6,483 nt of DNA from Acidobacteriota bacterium (GTDB lineage: Bacteria; Acidobacteriota; Terriglobia; Terriglobales; Acidobacteriaceae), in contig JAJXYW010000201.1 of the NCBI GenBank assembly GCA_021780415.1, forward strand, positions 1 to 6,483, given 5' to 3'. Below are positions 1 to 5,660 of this stretch, piece after piece. The position numbers and the translations under genes were made by a program. Every line of letters starts with the position of its first letter. Position 1 is the stretch's first letter. Below the pieces are notes generated by a model. It was not told the DNA's origin. It saw only the letters and a program-made list of their open reading frames with translations, and did not search any database.

Positions 1-452
1 TCCTCCACCCTCCCCGCACCCGCCGCCGGAACATACACCCACGCATACCCATCGCTCTCCACCACCGTAAACGAGTTCGCATAGATCTTCGTCGGCACCA
101 GCTCATCGAACGAGGTCAGCGAAGGAATCTCCTCGCATCTCCCGCTGCATGGCTCAAACCGCCAGCCATGATACTTGCACTGCACCGTCTCTCCATCGAA
201 CCACCCCGCCGACAGCGGAATCCCCCGATGCGGACACAGATCCCGCATCGCAAACATCGCCCCATCGCTCTTCCGCCCCACCAGCATCGGAATCCCCAGC
301 AGCGTCGTCACCGCCGTATCGCCGCGCTTCAACCCCTCCGCCCGCAGCGCCGGATACCACTCCCCGAACACCATCTCCGCTGGCGGCCCGCTGCTCCCCA
401 ACTGCACCAGACTCTGCCGCACCGCCGCCGTCATCGCCTTCATCTTTGCCAT
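1..452 (-). CDS. Rieske [2Fe-2S] domain oxygenase-type protein, N-terminal part (runs off left edge)
   Basis: This gene is read leftwards with no stop before the window edge, so only the first 150 residues are visible. They contain a canonical Rieske cluster-binding pair: CPHRG (Cys73, His75) and CKYHGWRF (Cys92, His95), i.e. C-x-H-x16-C-x2-H. Two Cys and two His would ligate a [2Fe-2S] cluster. The CxYHGWxF form is typical of alpha subunits of ring-hydroxylating and related Rieske non-heme iron oxygenases, where the cluster passes electrons to a C-terminal mononuclear iron site. That catalytic domain would lie outside the window, so the substrate is unknown and a stand-alone Rieske protein is not excluded. 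No signal peptide is visible, suggesting a cytoplasmic protein. The start at 452 is the first ATG after an in-frame TGA at 487-489; Met4 (443) or Met7 (434) are alternatives, and no strong Shine-Dalgarno decides. It lies 56 bp downstream of the exported-protein gene on the same strand, so cotranscription is possible. Confidence 0.9.
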   Translation of the reverse strand, partial: MAKMKAMTAAVRQSLVQLGSSGPPAEMVFGEWYPALRAEGLKRGDTAVTTLLGIPMLVGRKSDGAMFAMRDLCPHRGIPLSAGWFDGETVQCKYHGWRFEPCSGRCEEIPSLTSFDELVPTKIYANSFTVVESDGYAWVYVPAAGAGRVE

Positions 453-508
453 CGCAGCCAGTCTACCCGGTCTTGCTCCGCGCCTTCACCTGCTTCCACT
501 GGCGGCAC

Positions 509-1015
509 TCACGGAATCGCGATCAGCAGTCCGCCGTCCATGCCAATGGACTGCTCATGCCCGCTCCCAAAGTCATAGTCATACGCTGGCTCGACATACC
601 AGCCAAACCGATGCTTCGCCCTGGGCCAGTACATGAAGTCCACCGCCACCTCGCCCGCCGCCGAGTTCGCCACCACCCCATTCTGGCGAAGGTGTATCCA
701 CTCCGGACCAGCCCCCACCATAAACTCTGCCTTCTTCGAAAGCGTCCATGGCTTCTTAAACAGCACATAGGTGTCCCATTCCGTCGAACTTCGCGTGAAC
801 AAAGCATCTGTGCCCGCTTCAATCTCCAGCCAGTTTTCTTTCGGCGTCACCTCTGCTGCCAGGGCCGGGCCAAAGCTCGCAGCCCCACCGTTGACGTTCC
901 ACCCCGTCGCTCCGCCCACCTCAACGATCGCCCGAGGATCCTTGTCACTCGACTGCGCCCAGGCCCCTCCACACCACAGCGACATCCATACCGCAAACGC
1001 AAGCCTCTTTGACAT
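509..1015 (-). CDS. Small exported protein, probable outer-membrane beta-barrel of unknown function
   Basis: The 168-residue product begins MSKRLAFAVWMSLWCGGAWA, a compact signal peptide with a positive start, a hydrophobic core and an AWA signal-peptidase I site before Gln21. The mature part is rich in alternating hydrophobic, aromatic and glycine residues (for example VEVGGATGW, WLEIEAGTDALF, FMVGAGPEWIHL, GWYVEPAYDYDFG, GGLLIAIP). This looks like a small beta-barrel of perhaps eight strands and resembles conserved hypothetical proteins with a FKKPWTLSKK segment. It ends in Ile-Pro rather than the terminal aromatic residue usual for BAM substrates. I chose the ATG at 1015 because it places the signal peptide at the N terminus. 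A longer reading from 1087 would add 24 residues of non-signal character. A GGAG lies just upstream of this ATG but only 2 nt away, closer than usual. No enzyme motif is seen and the function is unknown. It may share a transcript with the Rieske gene downstream. Confidence 0.75.
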   Translation of the reverse strand: MSKRLAFAVWMSLWCGGAWAQSSDKDPRAIVEVGGATGWNVNGGAASFGPALAAEVTPKENWLEIEAGTDALFTRSSTEWDTYVLFKKPWTLSKKAEFMVGAGPEWIHLRQNGVVANSAAGEVAVDFMYWPRAKHRFGWYVEPAYDYDFGSGHEQSIGMDGGLLIAIP

Positions 1016-1102
1016 CACTCCATGCTTGCATGCCAAACTCCAGCAGATCAAATAAGCTCTTCTTCCAATCCCTTCACCCTCCACCATCTACACTCTTTGT
1101 CA
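1016..1102. promoter_or_regulatory. Divergent intergenic region between exported-protein gene and GT39 gene
   Basis: These 87 bp separate two genes pointing away from each other, so promoters for both should lie here or overlap the coding starts. I see no convincing sigma70 pair on either strand. TACACT at 1089-1094 is a weak minus-10 candidate for the rightward gene, without a good minus-35. The call rests on gene arrangement alone. Confidence 0.3.
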
Positions 1103-3349
1103 GTGAGCTCCGCCATCCCACCCCGACCCCGCTCCACCCTCCTCACCGTCCTCGCGCTCTGGCTCGCCTTCTACGCCAGCTTCACTCTCTTCACGCCCCC
1201 ACTCCTCGACGACGCCGACTCCGTTCACGCCGAAGTCGCCCGCGAGATGCTCCTCCGCCACGACCCCATCACCCTCTACGCCAACGGCATCCGCTACCTC
1301 GAAAAGGCTCCACTCCTCTACTGGTCCATGGCCGCCACCATGCGCGTCTTCCAACTCCTCGGCGCCACCTCCCCGCAAGCCCTCGCCGTAGCCGCGCGCA
1401 TCCCCCTTGCCCTCTCCATCCTCGCCCTGGCACTCCTCGTCGAAGCCCTCGCCCGCCGCATCTTCCACGACCCCGCCCGACCCGAGGCGGCCGCACGCGC
1501 CGGCCTCTACGCCGCCCTCATCCTCCTCTCCAGCTTCGGCATCTTCCTCTTCACCCGCATCCTCATCCCCGACGCCGCCGTCTGCCTCTTCACCACCCTC
1601 GCCCTCTACGCCTTCTGGCGCACTGAAGAACTCGGCTCCCCCTCCCAAACCCTGTCCTCTCGACCGGAGCGCGCAGCGCGCAGCGGAGAGACCCGCAGTT
1701 CCTCTCTCCACCACAACCAAACCCACCTCCGCCTCTACTGCGGCCTCTTCGCCCTCGCCTGCGCCCTCAACGTCCTCACCAAGGGCCTCATCGGCGTCGT
1801 CTTCCCCGTCGCCATCGTTGCCCTCTATCTCCTCCTCACACGCGGCATCAAACGCACCCTCCGCCGTCTCCGCGAGCTTCACCCCTGGTCCACCTTCGAG
1901 GCCTTCCTGCTCATCGCCGCGCCCTGGCACCTCCTCGCCGGCCTCGCCAACCCCACCGAAGGCCATCCCGCCCCCTTCCGCTTCGTCTCCCAGTACACCT
2001 TCCCGCTCTCACTCGGCCACTGGCTCGTCCCCCTCCCCACCGACGGCAACGTCCGCGGCTGGTTCTGGTTCTACTTCATGAACGAGCACCTCCTCCGCTA
2101 CCTCAACCTCCGCATCCCCCACGACTATGACACTTCGCCCCTCTGGCTCTTCTGGGGACTCTGCTTCCTCTGGCTCATGCCCTGGTCCGCCTTCCTCTTC
2201 AAGGCCACCTCCTGGGCCGCGCCCCTCTTCGGCCGTTCTCCTCAGACCCAAATCTTCCGCAGCCAGCTCCGCCGCCACGACCTCCCGCTCAAGCGTCGCG
2301 GCGCTCTCCTACTCCTCCTCTGGGCCGCCGTCATCCTTCTCTTCTTCGCCTTCTCCACCCGTCAGGAGTACTACGTCCTCCCCGCCCTCCCCGCCCTCCC
2401 CATCCTCCTCGCCGCCTGGCTCGCCCACGACAGCCTCACCACCCAAACATCATCCTCTCCTCTCCGCCACGCCGCAGCTCTGTCCTCTCGACCATCCCTC
2501 ACCAAAACGATGTCATCTCGACCGGAGGAGGCGTCCTTTGCCTCCGCAGCGGAGAGACCCGCAGTTCCCCCGCCACCAACCCCGTATGCCCCACGTCTCG
2601 CTTCTAAGACGTCGGTTCCCGCCACCACCCGAGCCGCCACCCGCTGCACCATCACCCTGCTCCTCCTCGGCGCCCTCTTCGCCGTGGCCGCCGTCACCTT
2701 CCTCCTCCGCACCCGCAACCTCACCCCCACCCACGACCTCGCCGCACTCCTCACCCAGAACCCCTCCGACTACGCCCTCAGCCTCGGCCACTTCCTCGAC
2801 CTCACCGGCCCAGCCCTCACTCTCTTCCGCCTCCCGCTCGCTCTCGCCGCGCTAGGCCTCTTCCTCGGCCCACTCTTCGCCCTCATCCTCCGCCACCGAT
2901 CAAAGCCCCACGCCGCCAACCTCTCCCTCGCCGCCGGAGCCTTCACCTTCCTCCTCGCCGCGCACCTCGGCCTGCAAACCTTCGCCCCGGTCCTCACCTC
3001 CGCCCAACTCGCCGAAGCCATCGCCCCGCAAGTTAAGCCGCAAGACCTCATCGTCATTCACGGCGAGTACGAATCCGCCAGCACGCTGGCCTTCTACCTC
3101 CAGCGAAGCAACATCCACATCCTCGAAGGCCGCAGCTCCAACCTCTGGTACGGCAGCTTCTTCTCCGACGCCCCGCCCATCTTCGAAACCCCACAATCCA
3201 TCGCGCAAAAGTGGTCCAGCCCCCAGCGCATCTTCCTCTGGCAATCCCTCACCGACCCACCCAACCAACTCCCAACCCTCCCCGCTCCCATCTACGTCCT
3301 CGCAAGATCCGGCGGCAAAGAGATACTCAGCAACCAACCCAACCCCTGA
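1103..3349 (+). CDS. ArnT/PMT-like membrane glycosyltransferase (GT39 superfamily)
   Basis: This is a multi-pass integral membrane glycosyltransferase of the ArnT/PMT_2 type. Such enzymes move a sugar from a polyprenyl-phosphate carrier to lipid or protein acceptors on the outer face of the inner membrane. From the proposed start the order is: first membrane helix (about 13-31); an acidic first-loop motif DDADSVHAEVAREM at 36-49 holding the presumed catalytic acidic residue; YLEKAPLLYW at 65-74, matching the family's LEKPPLxYW; LTKGLIGVVFP at 225-235; APWHLL at 273-278; then FYFMNEHLLRYL and many more hydrophobic segments. The 748 residues exceed the roughly 550 usual for ArnT, partly because of two repeat-derived insertions (residues about 184-200 and 460-505). 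The GTG at 1103 is proposed as start because the first helix follows closely. The ATG at 1022 would add 27 Ser/Gln-rich residues and leave only 6 bp to the divergent gene. No clear ribosome binding site settles this. Donor and acceptor are unknown, and lipid A, glycan or protein targets remain open. Confidence 0.85.
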   Translation: MSSAIPPRPRSTLLTVLALWLAFYASFTLFTPPLLDDADSVHAEVAREMLLRHDPITLYANGIRYLEKAPLLYWSMAATMRVFQLLGATSPQALAVAARIPLALSILALALLVEALARRIFHDPARPEAAARAGLYAALILLSSFGIFLFTRILIPDAAVCLFTTLALYAFWRTEELGSPSQTLSSRPERAARSGETRSSSLHHNQTHLRLYCGLFALACALNVLTKGLIGVVFPVAIVALYLLLTRGIKRTLRRLRELHPWSTFEAFLLIAAPWHLLAGLANPTEGHPAPFRFVSQYTFPLSLGHWLVPLPTDGNVRGWFWFYFMNEHLLRYLNLRIPHDYDTSPLWLFWGLCFLWLMPWSAFLFKATSWAAPLFGRSPQTQIFRSQLRRHDLPLKRRGALLLLLWAAVILLFFAFSTRQEYYVLPALPALPILLAAWLAHDSLTTQTSSSPLRHAAALSSRPSLTKTMSSRPEEASFASAAERPAVPPPPTPYAPRLASKTSVPATTRAATRCTITLLLLGALFAVAAVTFLLRTRNLTPTHDLAALLTQNPSDYALSLGHFLDLTGPALTLFRLPLALAALGLFLGPLFALILRHRSKPHAANLSLAAGAFTFLLAAHLGLQTFAPVLTSAQLAEAIAPQVKPQDLIVIHGEYESASTLAFYLQRSNIHILEGRSSNLWYGSFFSDAPPIFETPQSIAQKWSSPQRIFLWQSLTDPPNQLPTLPAPIYVLARSGGKEILSNQPNP
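1652..1702. repeat. Dispersed SRPE-type repeat, copy A, inside the GT39 gene
   Basis: The block begins CTGTCCTCTCGACC (1652-1665), identical to 2480-2493, and ends with a 24-base stretch (1679-1702) identical to 2545-2568. Between them lie two tandem AGCGCGC units (1668-1681). It is translated as SSRPERAARSGETRSS in a loop between hydrophobic segments (residues about 184-200), where family members need no such sequence. I associate this repeat type with dispersed elements of Acidobacteriaceae genomes; that link comes from memory and was not searched. Confidence 0.7.
2480..2568. repeat. Dispersed SRPE-type repeat, truncated copy plus copy B, inside the GT39 gene
   Basis: A 14-base truncated copy (2480-2493, identical to 1652-1665) precedes a fuller copy (2511-2568). 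The fuller copy shares its TCTCGACCGGAG start (2516-2527) and its last 24 bases (2545-2568) with copy A. Its centre differs: GGAGGC at 2527-2532 and GCCTCC at 2540-2545 form a perfect 6-bp stem around a 7-base loop. It is translated as SSRPEEASFASAAERPAV. The shared ends start in the same reading phase as copy A, but the 24-base tail is read in a different phase, so the conservation is at nucleotide level and not protein level. Confidence 0.7.
2590..2615. repeat. Imperfect palindrome, second repeat unit within the GT39 insertion
   Basis: CCCACGTCTC (2590-2599) and AAGACGTCGG (2606-2615) pair at 8 of 10 positions around a 6-base loop GCTTCT. The inner 6-bp stem ACGTCT/AGACGT is perfect. It lies 21 bases after copy B and is also translated in frame. 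It looks like a decayed member of a different palindromic repeat family, placed next to the SRPE unit to form one composite insertion. Chance formation in GC-rich DNA is possible. Confidence 0.45.
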
Positions 3350-3386
3350 CCCGCCACGGTTCACTTTCCGTCGTTTATCCTCGAGC

Positions 3387-3414
3387 TTGTCTGGCGATCA
3401 ATAATGGATTTAAT
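3387..3414 (+). promoter_or_regulatory. Candidate sigma70 promoter upstream of the DUF5677-like gene
   Basis: TTGTCT (3387-3392, 4 of 6 to the minus-35 consensus) is followed after 16 bases by TTTAAT (3409-3414, 5 of 6 to the minus-10 consensus). It sits in a locally A+T-rich patch about 80 bp before the ATG at 3495. The same patch holds CTGGC (3391-3395) and GCCAG (3415-3419) as inverted arms spanning the minus-10. A perfect 10-bp palindrome GACGCGCGTC (3443-3452) lies between promoter and gene and could be an operator. The rest of the 3350-3494 gap shows nothing recognisable and no clear terminator for the GT39 gene. Confidence 0.3.
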
Positions 3415-3494
3415 GCCAGGCGAGGTCAATGATGCCGGATGAGACGCGCGTCCAGAAAGAATGCAATATCCAATGAGTTTCCATCCTGCAAGAG

Positions 3495-4274
3495 ATGGAT
3501 AAAATCTTGGCTGGCTACGCGAACGAAGTTATGAAGCAATATCCAGTTGCGACTAAGCAACTGACGATACTCCTCGGTTCGATCATCAAAGCAAGTGAAA
3601 GTACAGCTGCGATTGTTTTCCTCGGCTCAAAAGGATTGAGCGATGAAATGAATGTGCTCTTACGAACGCTAGTGGAACTAATCATCAATACTTGCTACCT
3701 ACAATCTTCAAGCGACGAGGAGATAGGGCGATATATTCGGTTCGACGCAATTGCGAATCACACCGCTATGGAGGACTTCAAGCGGGCAAACAAGGGCCGC
3801 AATCAACTTGGAGTGGCCTTGACTAACCGAACCAGGGCCCACGCGGAAGCAGCGAGCGAAGCTTCGGGACTTCCTCTAAAAAAGAGAGAGTGGACGCCAC
3901 AGACCTTGAAGAAGCGAGCAGATTCGATTGACACACATATAAAGTCAACTATGTTTGCCGAGTTTCTCGCAACGTTCTATGTAACTGGAAGTGGCTATAC
4001 GCATGCGGGATTCAAGACTTTGCACAAACATGCTTACTATTTGCGTACAGGGGAGCTCGAGCATCCACTTGAAACTGCGTACGGCGTCAACAACGCTATA
4101 TACGGGGTCACCTACGCGTTATACGTATTCGGAAGATACCTCGGAAATCGCTTCGGGTTTTCTACGGAGCGATCGAAAGTCTTGCGTGCCGAAGCATTGC
4201 GGCTAACAGAGATAGCACTTGAAGACTTCAGGCTGCACAGACGTTCACACGGCACTGACGAGAGCGAGCCTTAG
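3495..4274 (+). CDS. DUF5677-like protein of unknown function, compositionally foreign
   Basis: The 259-residue product is soluble and predicted mostly helical, with no signal peptide or membrane segment. It resembles the DUF5677 type: an early helix LSDEMNVLLRTLVELIINTCYL (residues 48-69, with the Arg57-x3-Glu61 pattern), an RFDAIANH segment (82-89) and a later YVTGSGYTHAG segment (162-172) matching a Tyr...Ser...His pattern. The family assignment is from memory of its layout and was not searched. The biochemical role of that family is not established to my knowledge. The ATG at 3495 is the only good start: an in-frame TGA lies 21 bases upstream (3474-3476), although AAGAG abuts the ATG without normal spacing. 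Met13 (3531) is an alternative. Base and codon use differ sharply from the neighbours: A/T-ending codons, AGA, ATA and TTA are frequent, and 3601-3660 holds 27 G+C of 60 against 39 of 60 in 2401-2460. It stands alone and meets hpnI tail to tail with a 27-bp gap. It is probably recently acquired. Confidence 0.75.
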   Translation: MDKILAGYANEVMKQYPVATKQLTILLGSIIKASESTAAIVFLGSKGLSDEMNVLLRTLVELIINTCYLQSSSDEEIGRYIRFDAIANHTAMEDFKRANKGRNQLGVALTNRTRAHAEAASEASGLPLKKREWTPQTLKKRADSIDTHIKSTMFAEFLATFYVTGSGYTHAGFKTLHKHAYYLRTGELEHPLETAYGVNNAIYGVTYALYVFGRYLGNRFGFSTERSKVLRAEALRLTEIALEDFRLHRRSHGTDESEP

Positions 4275-4301
4275 TGACCCATCCCCGCTAGTTTATGACG
4301 T

Positions 4302-5573
4302 CTACACCCGCACCAGCACGCCCCTCTTCAGCCGAAACCTCTCCCCCCGCCACACCACCTCATCGCTCGCATAGCTCCACGCCCAGAAGAACAGCCCAAA
4401 GCAATCCCTCACCGGCAGCAGCCAGAAATCCCGCAGCACCTGCCCATCCCGCAAAATCCCCACGCCCACCGTCAGCGCGACACTCGTCCGCACCAGCAGC
4501 GCCATACTCAGCAGCGCAAACGACCACAGCGCAAACCCGCTCGCCACCACCGTCGCCATCGCCCACGGCAGCACATACGTCACGCCCAGCCCCACATACC
4601 CCCACCGCCGCGAGTCCCGCGTCCCCCTCGCCCACCGCAGCTGATGCTCGCAAAATCCACGCAGCGAATACGCCGGCACCGTCGTCTCCACCACCTCCCG
4701 CACCAGCTCCACCCGATACCCCGCCGCACTCAGCCGCGCCCCCAGCTCATAATCATCCGCCAGCTCATCCACCAGCGCCTCAAACCCACCTATCGCCGCC
4801 AGCGCCGTCTTCGTCGTAGCCAGCGTCGACCCCAGCCCAAACCGAATCCCTCCCTCCAGCTTCCGCGCCGTCAGCACTCCCACCATAAAGTCCGTCGAAA
4901 TCCCCAACGCCTCCAGCCTCGACCACACCCCGCCGTGCGCCCGTCCCACATAAGGCGCCGTCACCAACCCCACCTCACCGCCACCGTAGCCCTCGCCGAT
5001 GTTGTTGCCGTTGTCGTTGCTCTTGCCCTTCTGTCTGTCATTCTGAGCGAAGCGAAGAACCTGCTTCCCGCGCAGCCCATCCCCCACAAACCCCGCCATC
5101 ACCCGCTCTAAATAATTCGCCGACACGCGAATATCGCTGTCATTCACAATCACATATTCAAACCGCGCATGAGGCAGCATCTGCGCCAGGTTCGACATCT
5201 TCCCATTGGTCCCCAGCCGCTCCCTGCATTCCACCAGCCTGATGCTGACCCCCGGCCACTCCACCCGCAGCCGCGCAATCTCCCGCACCGCCGCATCCTC
5301 CACCGAGCTCACCCCGAACACCAGCTCAAACTCCCCCGCATACTCCTGCGCGCAGTGGCTCACCAACCCCGCAAACATCCGTGCATCCACGCCCTTCACC
5401 GGCTTCAAAATCGAAACCCCGGGCATCGCCTCCCCCTCACCCGCAGTCTCTACCGCAGCCCGCGCCGCACGTTCAAAGTCCCGCGCCCCCCAAAGCGCAA
5501 TCACCCCATACGCCATCCCCGCCAGCGTAAGCCCCACCACCCCGACCTCAACCACCAGCGCAATCCACTCCAT
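4302..5573 (-). CDS. hpnI: HpnI-like hopanoid glycosyltransferase (GT21, ceramide-glucosyltransferase type)
   Basis: HpnI-type enzymes transfer N-acetylglucosamine from UDP-GlcNAc to bacteriohopanetetrol. HpnK then deacetylates the product to BHT-glucosamine, an inner-membrane-associated lipid. The 423-residue protein has an N-terminal membrane helix (about 3-28), SILKPVKG (54-61) opening the GT-A fold, the aspartate pair in VNDSDIRV (Asp145, Asp147), DELADDYELG (269-278) with the presumed catalytic acid, and HQLRWARG (310-317), the (Q/R)xxRW-type motif with His in first place. C-terminal membrane segments follow from about 322 to 372 and near 390-402. These match GT21/HpnI order. Residues about 171-191 are a repeat-derived insertion between the DxD region and GLVTAPYVG. 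I chose the ATG at 5573; a TTG at 5600 would add nine residues encoded by adjoining repeat DNA. No hpnJ or hpnK is in the window, so a different GT21 lipid acceptor remains possible. The gene follows the permease gene on the same strand, separated by the heptad repeat, so it may have its own promoter. Confidence 0.85.
   Translation of the reverse strand: MEWIALVVEVGVVGLTLAGMAYGVIALWGARDFERAARAAVETAGEGEAMPGVSILKPVKGVDARMFAGLVSHCAQEYAGEFELVFGVSSVEDAAVREIARLRVEWPGVSIRLVECRERLGTNGKMSNLAQMLPHARFEYVIVNDSDIRVSANYLERVMAGFVGDGLRGKQVLRFAQNDRQKGKSNDNGNNIGEGYGGGEVGLVTAPYVGRAHGGVWSRLEALGISTDFMVGVLTARKLEGGIRFGLGSTLATTKTALAAIGGFEALVDELADDYELGARLSAAGYRVELVREVVETTVPAYSLRGFCEHQLRWARGTRDSRRWGYVGLGVTYVLPWAMATVVASGFALWSFALLSMALLVRTSVALTVGVGILRDGQVLRDFWLLPVRDCFGLFFWAWSYASDEVVWRGERFRLKRGVLVRV
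5001..5063 (-). repeat. RFAQND-type dispersed repeat with degenerate hexamer tract, inside hpnI
   Basis: On the plus strand, 5037-5063 carries GTCATTCTGAGCGAAGCG followed by AAGAACCTG, a sequence I recognise from memory as a widely dispersed repeat in Acidobacteria and some other phyla; translated in hpnI it gives QVLRFAQND. Next to it, 5001-5027 is a degenerate tract of GTTGCC/GTTGTC/GTTGCT-like units encoding GKSNDNGNN. Together they add about 21 residues, or up to about 35 with the Gly-rich flank, to the catalytic domain without breaking the frame. Confidence 0.7.
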
Positions 5574-5583
5574 CCACTCAGTG

Positions 5584-5660
5584 TAGTGAATAGTGAGCAA
5601 GGAGTAATGAGTAGTGACTACACGGTCCTTCTCTACTCCTTACTCCCTATCCCCTGCTTT
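5584..5660. repeat. Degenerate 7-bp tandem repeats forming an inverted repeat between hpnI and the permease gene
   Basis: The left side reads as five heptads: TAGTGAA, TAGTGAG, CAAGGAG, TAATGAG, TAGTGAC (5584-5618). The right side reads as complementary-type heptads: CTACTCC, TTACTCC, CTATCCC, CTGCTTT (5633-5660). Arms 5601-5614 and 5633-5646 pair at 13 of 14 positions around an 18-base loop. The block lies just after the permease stop codon and before the hpnI start. It could act as a transcription terminator or mRNA-stabilising hairpin for the permease, though no T-run follows the stem in the leftward direction. It may instead simply be a repetitive intergenic element. Confidence 0.7.

Noticed and set aside
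968..973. Cys15 in the exported protein as a lipoprotein lipobox
   Set aside because: The residues before it are Ser-Leu-Trp, which do not fit a lipobox, and an AWA signal-peptidase I site follows at the right distance.
149..1012. Long plus-strand reading frame (287 codons) rich in Pro, Ser, Arg and Thr
   Set aside because: It is antisense to the Rieske and exported-protein genes, both of which show real motifs or a signal peptide. Its composition is that of a high-GC shadow frame.
1022..1102. Upstream ATG start for the GT39 gene at 1022
   Set aside because: It adds 27 Ser/Gln-rich residues unlike the family and leaves only 6 bp to the divergent gene. It cannot be fully excluded.
1100..1966. 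Minus-strand frame (288 codons) rich in Glu and Gly
   Set aside because: It is an antisense shadow of the GT39 gene with low-complexity Glu/Gly/Ala composition and no domain pattern.
3356..3371. ACGG/CCGT hairpin after the GT39 stop as a terminator
   Set aside because: Only a 4-bp stem with an 8-base loop and no T-run, which is too weak to call.
4295..4819. Plus-strand Pro/Ala/Ser-rich frame (174 codons)
   Set aside because: It is antisense to the C-terminal half of hpnI, and its composition follows from the C-rich strand.
5584..5660. CRISPR-like array
   Set aside because: Units are 7 bp with no spacers, degenerate and inverted, so this is a short tandem repeat and not a CRISPR.
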